From assembly GCA_029268385.1 (NCBI GenBank), contig JAQWPG010000011.1:1-64000 (forward strand): a stretch of 64,000 bases of DNA, read 5' to 3'. Of the stretch, positions 56,237 through 64,000 are shown piece after piece. A model generated the notes under the pieces. That model worked only from the letters and a program-made list of their open reading frames with translations. It was not told where the DNA came from and did not search any database. Position numbers and translations under genes: made by a program. The DNA is from Gammaproteobacteria bacterium. GTDB taxonomy: Bacteria; Pseudomonadota; Gammaproteobacteria; Poriferisulfidales; GCA-002705445. Every line of letters begins with the position of its first letter. Within the stretch, counting starts at the first letter, position 1.

Positions 56237-57511
56237 ATGCATAAAAACGACAAACTTTTTGTATGGCATCCATACGCTTCAGCAATTGATAAAAATCCAG
56301 TTTATGGAGTTATTAAAGCAAAAGGTGTGCATATATACCTAGATTCGGGAAAAAAAGTAATAGATGGTATGTCTTCTTGGTGGTGTGCAATCAATGGTTA
56401 TAATCACCCTATTTTAAATAAAGCTATAAATTTACAACTGAGCAAGTTTTCCCATGTAATGTTTGGGGGCTTTACACATAAACCAGCTACTGATCTTGCA
56501 AAAAAAATTAATGAAATAACACCAAAAAGTTTACAAAAAGTTTTTTTTTCTGATTCAGGATCTGTATCAGTGGAAGTTGCTATGAAATTTGCAGTACAAT
56601 ATTGGCATTCTAAGAATTCTCAAAGTAAAAAAAAATTCTTAACAGTTAGAAATGGTTACCATGGTGACACAATGGGGACAATGTCAGTTAGTGATCCTAC
56701 TAATGGTATGCATTCAATCTTTAAAAAATCTTTATTAAAACAGTTTTATGTTCCATGCCCAGAGGATGTCAATACTTATACTAATAAAAAAAATAGTAAG
56801 AGTCTTAAGGAAATGGAAAAAATTCTCAGCGAAAAAAATAAACAAATAGCTGCTGTTATAATAGAACCAATATTACAAGGTGCTGGCGGAATGAGAATTT
56901 ATCATCCGGATTATTTAGTACAGTTAAGAAAATTATGCTCAAAGTACAATGTTTTACTAATATTAGATGAAATCGCAACTGGTTTTGGAAGAACAGGAAA
57001 ATTATTTGGATTCAATCATGCGAATATAATTCCAGATATTTTATGTTTAGGAAAATCTATTACAGGCGGATATATGAGTTTAGCAGCCACAGTTGTATCA
57101 AAGGAAATTGCAAAATCTATATCATGCAAAGACCCTGGAATTTTTATGCATGGCCCAACATACATGGCAAACCCCTTGGCTTGCTCAGTTGCGCTAGCCA
57201 ATATAAAATTATTATTTTCTTATGACTGGGAAAAAAAAGTAAAAAATATAGAGAAAATATTAAAGTCTGGCTTGGAAAAAATTTCAAAAAACAGTGCTGT
57301 TAAAGATTTTAGAGTAATTGGCGCAATTGGTGTCTTAGAGATGCACGATAAAGTTGATGTTGCGTCTATACAAAAAAAACTTGTTGATCATGGTGTATGG
57401 CTAAGACCATTTTCTAATTTAATATATATTATGCCGCCATTTATAATATCTCAAAAAGATTTGAAGTTTTTAATCAATCAATTGCAGATTGTTATAAACA
57501 TAGAATATTAA
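56237..57511 (+). CDS. bioA: Adenosylmethionine-8-amino-7-oxononanoate aminotransferase
   Basis: PLP aminotransferase of biotin synthesis, using SAM as amino donor. Conserved parts: GMSSWWCAINGYNHP, FSDSGSVSVEVAMKFAVQYW, LILDEIATGFGRTG and the PLP-Lys in LCLGKSITGGYMSL. Length 424. It converges on coq7 with three bases between. bioD is at the other end of the window. Confidence 0.95.
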   Translation: MHKNDKLFVWHPYASAIDKNPVYGVIKAKGVHIYLDSGKKVIDGMSSWWCAINGYNHPILNKAINLQLSKFSHVMFGGFTHKPATDLAKKINEITPKSLQKVFFSDSGSVSVEVAMKFAVQYWHSKNSQSKKKFLTVRNGYHGDTMGTMSVSDPTNGMHSIFKKSLLKQFYVPCPEDVNTYTNKKNSKSLKEMEKILSEKNKQIAAVIIEPILQGAGGMRIYHPDYLVQLRKLCSKYNVLLILDEIATGFGRTGKLFGFNHANIIPDILCLGKSITGGYMSLAATVVSKEIAKSISCKDPGIFMHGPTYMANPLACSVALANIKLLFSYDWEKKVKNIEKILKSGLEKISKNSAVKDFRVIGAIGVLEMHDKVDVASIQKKLVDHGVWLRPFSNLIYIMPPFIISQKDLKFLINQLQIVINIEY

Positions 57512-57514
57512 TTT

Positions 57515-58150
57515 TTATAATCTAAACGAAGCAACTTTCATTACGTCTGCAGTAATGTTCATAATTTTTTTTATAATTGATGGTATATTTTTAGCGCCAT
57601 GCTTTTGAGCAGTGATGCCATGATGAATTTCATCAGATCTCATTTTTTTTAATATAGCAAATGTTTTGTTATCTTGTTTGGGAATTTTATTAATATGTGA
57701 TTCTAAATGTGCAGCAACTTGTTTCTCGGTTTCTTCTATAAAACCTAAGGCATTTTTATCGTTTGTAAAGCTTGATAACATACCTATTGCAACTGATCCT
57801 GTAAACCACAAAGGATTGAAAACACTCGTCTGTCCTTTTAATTCTTTTATACGATGTCCACACCATTCAAGATGATCTTTCTCCTCAGACGCCATATTTA
57901 GCATTAATTCTTTTTGTTCTTTAGTTTTTGATAGTATTGCATGACCAATGTAAAGACCTTGAGCTGAAACTTCGCCAGCATGATTAACTCTCATTAAATT
58001 TCTTACTATCTTTTTATCAGATTCTGACATCTCATTTTCATGAATATCTTTTGCAGGGTAATTTCTTCCTGAGCTTTTAATATTAAAAAGAATATTTAAA
58101 ATATCGTTTGATTTAATTAATAATTTATCAGTACTTGAGTATTTTTTCAT
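57515..58150 (-). CDS. coq7: Demethoxyubiquinone hydroxylase Coq7
   Basis: Di-iron monooxygenase of ubiquinone synthesis, 211 residues. The iron ligands are Glu in VNHAGEVSAQGLY, ExxH in SEEKDHLEWCGHR, Glu in EETEKQVAAHLESH and ExxH in RSDEIHHGITAQKHGA. The stretch PLWFTGSVAIGMLSS is typical and membrane-associated. It shows aerobic ubiquinone synthesis. Its start overlaps the glcF stop by four bases. Confidence 0.94.
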   Translation of the reverse strand: MKKYSSTDKLLIKSNDILNILFNIKSSGRNYPAKDIHENEMSESDKKIVRNLMRVNHAGEVSAQGLYIGHAILSKTKEQKELMLNMASEEKDHLEWCGHRIKELKGQTSVFNPLWFTGSVAIGMLSSFTNDKNALGFIEETEKQVAAHLESHINKIPKQDNKTFAILKKMRSDEIHHGITAQKHGAKNIPSIIKKIMNITADVMKVASFRL

Positions 58151-59325
58151 TTGATTAATATTTTGTTTAAAAAAGTTATCGGATGTAATACTTTAGTTGT
58201 ATTAATATCATTAATGTTTAAAGAATTAATAAAGTTCAGTGAGCACCCCACATTATATGTAAGAACGTATTCAATATTATTAGACATAATATAATCAATT
58301 TTTGGCTTAATTATATTTAATGAATTTTCTTTATTATGAATAAGATTCTGAGCCCCGGCGCCACAACAATAATTGTCCTCAAATACAGAAATATTTAAAT
58401 CTGGGATATTATTAAGTAATGTGATTAACTTATCAAAATCAATATTCGCTAATTTTGATGTACACGGCTTATGAACGCATATATTTTTTTTTGTAATTTT
58501 AAAATTATTATCATTGCTATTTAGTAAAACTTCCAATATAAATGATGTTGCATCTTGATAGTCTATATTTCCTACATTTTTGTTAATAAATGCACTGCAG
58601 CCACTTGCGTACGCAATTATTTTTTTATAATCTTTTTCACGAAACTCTTTTATTAATTTTTCTTTATGTTTTATTCCTTTATTAATTTTCCCACTGTTAT
58701 AATCAAGTGAGCCGCAACATTCAACATTTTCTATTATTCTTGAAGAAATATTATTTTTTTTCAGTATTTGCATGCAGTCATTTGCAACATTTTTCTGAAA
58801 TATTGCGCTAGCACAGCCTAAAAATATCCCCACCTCATTTTTATTTTGTTTTTTATTAATAATATTATTGTTAGCTTCAATATTTTCTAACTGTATAAAG
58901 TTCATAAATTTAAATATTTTTTTTAAAGGTTTTTTATTTAGAATATTAAATATATTTATAATAGTTTTTTTTAAATAAGATTTAGTTAATAGAAAAGAAA
59001 CTAATTGAGTTTTAACTTTAAACAACATCTTCTGTTTTTTAAAATATTTATTTCTTGCATCTGTAATAAGTTGATAAAAATTTACTTTTGCCGGGCAAAT
59101 TGACTCACACGCTAGACATAGCGTACATGAATTAATGTGACTTAAAGCAGATTGACTTGGTTCTAGCATGGACTCATTTAATCCATGGATAATGGATATT
59201 CGCCCTCTTGGAGATTCTGATTCGTTATTACTAATGTTGTACGTTGGGCAATTATTTAAGCACATACCGCACATGACGCAATTTTCAGGATCAAGCATTT
59301 TATAGGGTGTGTTTTTAATTTCCAT
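58147..59325 (-). CDS. glcF: GlcF-like iron-sulfur subunit of glycolate oxidase
   Basis: A 392-residue protein with two ferredoxin motifs, CVMCGMCLNNCPTYN (about residue 16) and CTLCLACESICPAKVNF (about 67), followed by two CCG-type domains (ENVECCGSLDYN and DNYCCGAGAQNL). This is the GlcF architecture, and RGRISIIHGL is typical. The flavin subunits GlcD and GlcE are not in the window; the LutA/HdrB-like alternatives cannot be fully excluded. Glycolate use fits photorespiration-like by-products of a Calvin-cycle autotroph. Confidence 0.83.
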   Translation of the reverse strand: MEIKNTPYKMLDPENCVMCGMCLNNCPTYNISNNESESPRGRISIIHGLNESMLEPSQSALSHINSCTLCLACESICPAKVNFYQLITDARNKYFKKQKMLFKVKTQLVSFLLTKSYLKKTIINIFNILNKKPLKKIFKFMNFIQLENIEANNNIINKKQNKNEVGIFLGCASAIFQKNVANDCMQILKKNNISSRIIENVECCGSLDYNSGKINKGIKHKEKLIKEFREKDYKKIIAYASGCSAFINKNVGNIDYQDATSFILEVLLNSNDNNFKITKKNICVHKPCTSKLANIDFDKLITLLNNIPDLNISVFEDNYCCGAGAQNLIHNKENSLNIIKPKIDYIMSNNIEYVLTYNVGCSLNFINSLNINDINTTKVLHPITFLNKILIK

Positions 59326-59352
59326 TAATTTGTTTAATTCTTAAAAATATTG

Positions 59353-59381
59353 TTGACATATATATTATAATATCATAACAT
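59353..59381 (+). promoter_or_regulatory. Candidate promoter for small RNA
   Basis: A perfect TTGACA (59353-59358) is followed after 17 bases by TAACAT (59376-59381). Transcription would begin near 59388. No plus-strand gene starts downstream before the terminator at 59450-59478, which is why a noncoding transcript is proposed. Confidence 0.5.
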
Positions 59382-59387
59382 ACTTAT

Positions 59388-59478
59388 ATATAGATTTTTA
59401 TGAGTAACTAATTTGTTTCCTCCAACCACTTACTTAGAGTGGTATTTCAAAGCGCAGTCTTACCTGCGCTTTTTTTTT
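59388..59478 (+). ncRNA. Candidate small RNA with exposed CCTCC segment
   Basis: About 90 nt between the glcF start (other strand) and the S24 gene (other strand). It contains the pyrimidine segment TTTCCTCC (CCTCC at 59419-59423), which could pair with ribosome-binding sites, a hairpin ACCACT-N7-AGTGGT (59425-59443), a short linker and a terminator hairpin. There is no meaningful reading frame except a four-codon ATG..TAA. Its layout (C-rich segment, hairpin, linker, terminator) resembles the candidate at 5.4 kb. I do not recognise a known family. Confidence 0.5.
59450..59478 (+). terminator. Rho-independent terminator of the candidate small RNA
   Basis: AAGCGCAG-TCTTAC-CTGCGCTT is a perfect eight-base-pair stem (59450-59471) followed by a tract of Ts to 59478. 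The T-tract is on the plus-strand side and overlaps the stop codon of the convergent S24 gene, so it may serve both directions but favours plus-strand transcripts. Confidence 0.8.
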
Positions 59479-59836
59479 AGCCATATTTCTTATGATATTT
59501 CCTTCTTTTGCCTGATCTTTGGGTAACAACACCTAAAACAGAGTCAGTATTTTCAATTGGCATATCACTAAAATTAGGATTTAATGCCTTTAATACAGTA
59601 TTCTCAGCAATCTCAATTTTCCTAATTATTAGACTACTTTTAGTTTCATATAATACAAAATCACCATTTTTTGGAGTAATACTAGGATCTATGATAACTA
59701 TATGATCTATATCGAATTCTGGAGACATGCTTGTATCCAGCATTCTAAGCGCAAATGGCTCGCTTGCAGAACAGCTTTCCCCACTATTTTCCGACGCATC
59801 AATTGAATTGATTGGGATATCTTTAATTGTACTCAT
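59477..59836 (-). CDS. S24-family (LexA/UmuD-like) peptidase domain protein without HTH
   Basis: About 119 residues from the ATG at 59836 (a GTG at 59845 would add three). The Ser nucleophile is in RMLDTSMSPEFD and the Lys base in SSLIIRKIEIAE, the Ser/Lys dyad of LexA, UmuD and phage repressors. The N-terminal 30 residues are polar and do not form a helix-turn-helix, and no Ala-Gly or Cys-Gly cleavage site is evident. It could be a UmuD-like accessory or a stand-alone S24 protein. No umuC/polymerase V gene is adjacent. Confidence 0.75.
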   Translation of the reverse strand: MSTIKDIPINSIDASENSGESCSASEPFALRMLDTSMSPEFDIDHIVIIDPSITPKNGDFVLYETKSSLIIRKIEIAENTVLKALNPNFSDMPIENTDSVLGVVTQRSGKRRKYHKKYG

Positions 59837-59951
59837 ATAAGACACATATTAACTTTTTTTTTATTATAAAGTTATCTAATTTTGAGTGTATTTTTCCTAT
59901 ATTGCCGAAAAAACCTATAAATACCTCTAAAGTGCCATAACAAAACCAAGT

Positions 59952-59971
59952 TTATTCACAAGTTATCACCA
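59952..59971 (+). promoter_or_regulatory. Candidate DnaA boxes upstream of nrdA
   Basis: TTATTCACA (59952-59960) matches the DnaA-box pattern TTWTNCACA, and two bases later TTATCACCA (59963-59971) is a degenerate second copy. E. coli nrdAB is also controlled by a close pair of DnaA boxes. They lie about 34 bases before the predicted -35 element. Confidence 0.45.
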
Positions 59972-59988
59972 AGATACACATTAGTTAA

Positions 59989-60036
59989 ACACAGCATATT
60001 GTGCTTGACTAGTGCACTAAACACATTCTATAGTAG
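59989..60036 (+). promoter_or_regulatory. nrdAB promoter flanked by two NrdR-box-like sites
   Basis: ACACAGCATATTGTGC (59989-60004) resembles the NrdR box, and ACACATTCTATAGTAG (60021-60036) is a weaker copy. Their start-to-start distance is 32 bases, about three helical turns, the usual NrdR geometry. Between and across them lie TTGACT (60005-60010) and TATAGT (60029-60034) 18 bases apart, a sigma-70-like promoter that bound NrdR would cover. Confidence 0.6.
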
Positions 60037-60079
60037 TAAAACAAAAAATAAAAAATAATAACAATATAATGGAAGGAAA

Positions 60080-62953
60080 ATGGATAAAAATGAAGCAGAT
60101 TTGGGATTAGGCATCTCATCAGTTTCAGCTGGTGTGGCTGAAGAGACACAAAGCTCAAAAAATATAGGTGAGTTGAATGTCACCGCGCCCGGACAGTATA
60201 GAATTGTAAGAAGAAACGGAAGTATTGCATCTTTTGATATTGATAAAATTTCTGTTGCCATGACAAAAGCTTTTTTAGCCGTAGAAGGAAATCAGGCCGC
60301 GGCATCATCAAGAATTCACGAAACAGTGTCTGCTTTAAGTAGTAGTGTTTTTAATGCGTTAAGAAGAAATATTCCTGACGGCGGAACATTTCATATTGAA
60401 GATGTGCAAGATCATGTGGAGCTTGCGTTGATGAGAGGCGGACATCAAAAGGTTGCAAGATCTTATGTGCTATATAGAGAACAAAGAAATTTAGAAAGAG
60501 AGCAAGATAATAAAAATGAATCAAAAAATATCAGTACTAATGAAATAAATATTAAAAATAGCGAAGGAGAATCCTCATTAGATATCAATAGGGTAAATTT
60601 GGTTATCAAAGAAGCCTGCGCAGGAATCAAAGATGTATCACCAGAACCAATTACCAAAGAACTCCAAAAAAATATATACGATGGAATCTCTAGAGAAGAT
60701 GTATCTACAGCATTAGTTATGTCGTCAAGAGTTCTAATAGAAAAAGAACCAAATTATACATATGTTTCTGCAAGACTTTTGCTTGATAACTTAAGAACAG
60801 AAGCATTAAGCTTTATTTATAATAAAGATGTTTCGGCAACATCAGAACAGATGAAAGACCTCTATAAAGACTACTTTAAAAATTATTTAGCAAAAGCATG
60901 CGAGCTTGAACTTTTAGATAAGGATTTGGTTGCAAAATATGACCTGGAAATTTTATCAGCAGCAATAGATTCAGACAGAGATCTTCAGTTTACGTACTTA
61001 GGTCTTCAGACTTTGTATGATAGATATTTTATTCAGTCAGAAGAAACAAAGATTGAACTTCCTCAAGCGTTTTTTATGAGAGTTGCTATGGGTCTCGCTA
61101 ATAATGAAAAAAACATGGAAGAAAAAGCAATAGAATTTTATCGTCTACTATCCTCTTTTGATTTTATGAGCTCAACTCCTACGTTGTTCAACTCAGCAAC
61201 ACTTCGCCCGCAGCTCTCATCATGTTACCTAAGTACAATTCCTGATGATCTGCGTGGTATTTTTGATGGCATTACTGATGACGCTATGTTATCTAAGTTT
61301 GCTGGTGGATTAGGAAATGATTGGTCGAGAGTCAGGAGCATGGGCACACACATAAAAGGTACAAATGGAAAATCTCAAGGAATAGTTCCATTTTTGAAGG
61401 TTGCAAATGATACAGCTGTGGCAGTAAATCAGGGCGGAAAGAGAAAAGGAGCGATGTGTGCTTACTTAGAAACTTGGCATCTTGATATAGAAGAATTTTT
61501 AGATCTAAGAAAAAATACTGGAGATGACAGAAGGCGAACACATGATATGAATACAGCAAACTGGATTCCAGATTTATTTATGAAAAGAGTCGTTGAAGAA
61601 AAGTCATGGACTTTATTTTCTCCTGATGAGGCGCCAGAGCTACATGAAATTTCAGGAATAAATTTTGAAAAAAAATATGAAGAATATGAGGCGCAAGCTA
61701 AAGCAGGAAAAATTAAAAAATTCAAAGAAATTCCCGCTTTAAATTTATGGAAGAAAATGCTTGGCATGCTTTTTGAAACAGGGCATCCGTGGGTTACTTT
61801 TAAAGACCCTTGCAATATAAGATCCCCGCAATCACATGCAGGTGTTGTTCATTCATCTAACCTTTGTACTGAAATTACTCTGAACACATCGGATGAAGAA
61901 ATAGCAGTATGTAACCTTGGCTCTGTAAACATTGCTGCGCATGTAGATGAAAATGGAATAATGGTTGAAAAATTAGAAAAAACAGTCAATACAGCAATGC
62001 GCATGTTAGATAACGTAATTGATTATAACTATTATAGTGTAGATAAAGCTCAATTTTCTAATTCAAAACACAGACCTGTTGGTCTTGGTTTGATGGGTTT
62101 TCAAGATGCCTTGTATAAACTTTCAATTCCGTATTCTAGTGATGAAGCAATAAAGTTTGCAGACGAATCTATGGAGTATATTAGTTATTTTGCAATTAAA
62201 GCTTCCACAAACTTAGCGGAAGAAAGAGGAACATATGAAACATATGATGGTTCTTTATGGTCTCAAGGAATTTTGCCTATAGATTCAATTGAATTATTAG
62301 AACAAGAAAGACAGAAGTATATTTCAGTTGATAAGTCATCAAATCTAGACTGGAAGTCTCTAAGAGAGAGAGTTAGAACTGTTGGGATGAGAAATTCTAA
62401 TACCATGGCCATCGCACCAACAGCAACAATATCAAACATTACAGGTGTAACTCAAAGTATCGAACCAACTTATCAAAATCTCTATGTTAAATCTAATTTG
62501 TCAGGAGAGTTTACGGTAATTAATCTTTCCTTGGTTAATGATTTAAAAAGCAAAGGTTTGTGGGATGAAGTTATGGTTAATGATTTAAAATACTTTGATG
62601 GTAGTTTGAAATCAATAGATAGAATACCTCAAGATATAAAAGATTTGTACTCAACAGCATTTGAAATGGATGCACGATGGTTAATAGAAGCTGCATCTAG
62701 ACGTCAAAAATGGATTGATCAAGGGCAGTCATTAAATCTATATATGGCAGAACCATCTGGACCTAAATTAGATAATTTATATAAGCTAGCATGGGTTAGA
62801 GGATTAAAAACAACTTATTATTTAAGAACTATGGGCGCTACCCATGTTGAAAAAAGCACAATGGCTGACGGCAAATTAAATGCTGTCAATAACGAAAAAG
62901 AAGCGAGCAATGTTTGCTCAATACTAGATCCTGACTGCGAAGCATGTCAGTAA
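60080..62953 (+). CDS. nrdA: Ribonucleoside-diphosphate reductase alpha subunit (class Ia)
   Basis: Catalytic subunit of aerobic ribonucleotide reductase, 957 residues. The N-terminus has an ATP-cone (IVRRNGSIASFDIDKISVAM) and a second cone-like segment at about 165-255 (SLDINRVNLVIKEAC), as in Pseudomonas NrdA, explaining the extra length over E. coli (761). The active-site Cys is in QLSSCYLSTIPD, with VCNLGSVN and SSNLCTEI. The redox pair CEAC is at the end. It has the complete barrel and precedes nrdB by 18 bases. Confidence 0.97.
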   Translation: MDKNEADLGLGISSVSAGVAEETQSSKNIGELNVTAPGQYRIVRRNGSIASFDIDKISVAMTKAFLAVEGNQAAASSRIHETVSALSSSVFNALRRNIPDGGTFHIEDVQDHVELALMRGGHQKVARSYVLYREQRNLEREQDNKNESKNISTNEINIKNSEGESSLDINRVNLVIKEACAGIKDVSPEPITKELQKNIYDGISREDVSTALVMSSRVLIEKEPNYTYVSARLLLDNLRTEALSFIYNKDVSATSEQMKDLYKDYFKNYLAKACELELLDKDLVAKYDLEILSAAIDSDRDLQFTYLGLQTLYDRYFIQSEETKIELPQAFFMRVAMGLANNEKNMEEKAIEFYRLLSSFDFMSSTPTLFNSATLRPQLSSCYLSTIPDDLRGIFDGITDDAMLSKFAGGLGNDWSRVRSMGTHIKGTNGKSQGIVPFLKVANDTAVAVNQGGKRKGAMCAYLETWHLDIEEFLDLRKNTGDDRRRTHDMNTANWIPDLFMKRVVEEKSWTLFSPDEAPELHEISGINFEKKYEEYEAQAKAGKIKKFKEIPALNLWKKMLGMLFETGHPWVTFKDPCNIRSPQSHAGVVHSSNLCTEITLNTSDEEIAVCNLGSVNIAAHVDENGIMVEKLEKTVNTAMRMLDNVIDYNYYSVDKAQFSNSKHRPVGLGLMGFQDALYKLSIPYSSDEAIKFADESMEYISYFAIKASTNLAEERGTYETYDGSLWSQGILPIDSIELLEQERQKYISVDKSSNLDWKSLRERVRTVGMRNSNTMAIAPTATISNITGVTQSIEPTYQNLYVKSNLSGEFTVINLSLVNDLKSKGLWDEVMVNDLKYFDGSLKSIDRIPQDIKDLYSTAFEMDARWLIEAASRRQKWIDQGQSLNLYMAEPSGPKLDNLYKLAWVRGLKTTYYLRTMGATHVEKSTMADGKLNAVNNEKEASNVCSILDPDCEACQ

Positions 62954-62971
62954 AATTTTAGGAGTATAAAT

Positions 62972-64000
62972 ATGTCATCATTATGGGACGATCCAATAGC
63001 AAATACATTAGAGCCTATTAAACAGGAAGAAAAAGTTGAAAAAAAACCTTTGGAAGTAGATTCACCGGGCATCCATGATCAACAAGAGGATGCTGGGTTG
63101 ACAGGTTTTGAAGATATTGAGACAGGAGCTGGAAGGATCCAAGTTGATGATAAAAAGATTATAAATTGTAGAGCAGATTTAAACCAATTAGTGCCATTTA
63201 AATATGATTGGGCTTGGAGTAAATATCTTTCAGCATGCAATAATCATTGGATGCCACAAGAAGTTAATATGACCGCTGATATAGCTTTGTGGAAAAGTGA
63301 AGATGGTTTGACAGAAGATGAAAGAATGGTAATCGAAAGAAATTTAGGTTTCTTCTCAACTGCTGATTCATTAGTAGCAAATAATTTAGTGCTCGCAGTT
63401 TATAAGCACATTACAAATCCTGAGTGTAGACAATATCTTCTAAGGCAAGCGTTTGAGGAAGCAATTCACACTCACGCTTATCAATATTGCATAGAGTCTT
63501 TAGGAATGGATGAAAGTAGACTTTTTAATATGTACCGTGAAATACCATCTGTTGCTAAAAAAGCACAATGGGCATTGCCGTACACACAAAGTTTAGGAGA
63601 CATTAATTTTAAAACTGGAACGGCAGAAAATGACCAAAGATTATTAAGAGACTTAATAGCTTTTTATGTTGTTTTTGAGGGAATATTTTTCTACGTTGGT
63701 TTCACGCAAATCCTTTCTATGGGAAGAAGAAATAAAATGACAGGAGTAGCGGAGCAATTTCAATACATATTAAGAGATGAATCAATGCATATGAACTTTG
63801 GAATAGATGTTATTAACCAGATCAAAGTAGAAAATCCACACTTATGGACAGAAGATTTTAAAAAAGATATGACCAAGTTAGTTCTTGAGGGTGTTGAAAT
63901 GGAAACAAGGTATGCCTATGACACAATGCCAAGAGGAATATTGGGATTAAATGCCCCAATGTTTGAAGAATATCTTCAATACATCGCTAATAGACGTTTA
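62972..64000 (+). CDS. nrdB: Ribonucleoside-diphosphate reductase beta subunit (cut by window end)
   Basis: The gene starts at ATG 62972 with AGGAG upstream and runs off the window after 343 codons without a stop. The di-iron and radical motif [11 protein letters not shown] aligns Glu, His and the radical Tyr with E. coli Glu115, His118 and Tyr122, so this is a tyrosyl-radical class I enzyme and not the Phe-type. A second ligand set is [11 protein letters not shown]. The N-terminal 70 residues are a polar extension relative to E. coli. Confidence 0.96.
   Translation, partial: MSSLWDDPIANTLEPIKQEEKVEKKPLEVDSPGIHDQQEDAGLTGFEDIETGAGRIQVDDKKIINCRADLNQLVPFKYDWAWSKYLSACNNHWMPQEVNMTADIALWKSEDGLTEDERMVIERNLGFFSTADSLVANNLVLAVYKHITNPECRQYLLRQAFEEAIHTHAYQYCIESLGMDESRLFNMYREIPSVAKKAQWALPYTQSLGDINFKTGTAENDQRLLRDLIAFYVVFEGIFFYVGFTQILSMGRRNKMTGVAEQFQYILRDESMHMNFGIDVINQIKVENPHLWTEDFKKDMTKLVLEGVEMETRYAYDTMPRGILGLNAPMFEEYLQYIANRRL

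Noticed and set aside
59399-59411. ATG-AGT-AAC-TAA mini-gene in the candidate small RNA
   Set aside because: Three codons with no ribosome-binding site; most likely chance.

Overview
The window comes from an AT-rich, compact gammaproteobacterial chromosome. The best guess is a sulfur oxidiser of the SUP05/Thioglobus group or a close relative such as the bivalve symbionts. The main evidence is a complete reverse-type dissimilatory sulfite reductase locus, dsrABEFHCMKLJOPNR (40.9-53.2 kb), on a genome with very short spacers, many 1-34 bp gene overlaps and the gammaproteobacterial rnr-rlmB-rpsF-rpsR-rplI-dnaB-alr order. A photolyase next to a LitR-like MerR regulator suggests a cell that sees light, so a pelagic life is more likely than a strictly buried one. 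The species assignment is inference.

Layout. 0-11.6 kb: an Lpp-like lipoprotein, mutM, bioD, ispG, a photolyase with its MerR regulator, a regulatory region with TGTACA sites and a candidate small RNA, a 2Fe-2S ferredoxin, pyrC, cysS, hisI, an Aas-like acyl ligase and alr. 11.6-18.2 kb: dnaB, ribosomal proteins L9/S18/S6, rlmB, an unusually short RNase R-like protein and thiC. 18.4-27.9 kb: a PCMT-like methyltransferase, rhodanese and TolC, then an LPS inner-core locus (waaA, Kdo kinase, two heptosyltransferases, hldD, hldE, a family 2 glycosyltransferase). 27.9-34.6 kb: a zinc-finger protein, ilvE, a ferric-iron ABC transporter with a Fur-like site, and ilvD.

34.6-40.65 kb is the least understood part. 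It holds small conserved-looking proteins, a TrpD2-like protein and an Fe(II)/2OG oxygenase. It ends in a tight minus-strand run divergent from dsrA: TauD-type oxygenase, 63-aa protein, orphan Cas6/Cmx6-like protein, cysteine-less DsrC paralogue (RspA-like), and 68-aa and 106-aa proteins. No CRISPR array or other cas gene is visible. This divergent operon is my main candidate for an undescribed system tied to sulfur oxidation.

40.86-53.2 kb: DsrAB is the sulfite-forming reductase. DsrEFH and DsrC relay sulfur, DsrMKJOP links DsrC to the quinone pool and periplasm, DsrL is the NAD(P)H:acceptor oxidoreductase, DsrN amidates sirohydrochlorin/siroheme and DsrR is a maturation factor. A NarX/NarL-like two-component pair overlaps dsrR and is the obvious candidate regulator. 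54.8-59.3 kb: a 56-aa membrane protein, a 3-mercaptopyruvate-type sulfurtransferase, OsmC, bioA, coq7 and glcF. 59.3-64 kb: a second candidate small RNA, an S24 peptidase without a DNA-binding domain, and nrdA-nrdB (nrdB runs off the end) behind a promoter carrying NrdR-box and DnaA-box look-alikes.

I found no tRNA, rRNA, insertion sequence, prophage or CRISPR array. No gene-free stretch exceeds 300 bases.
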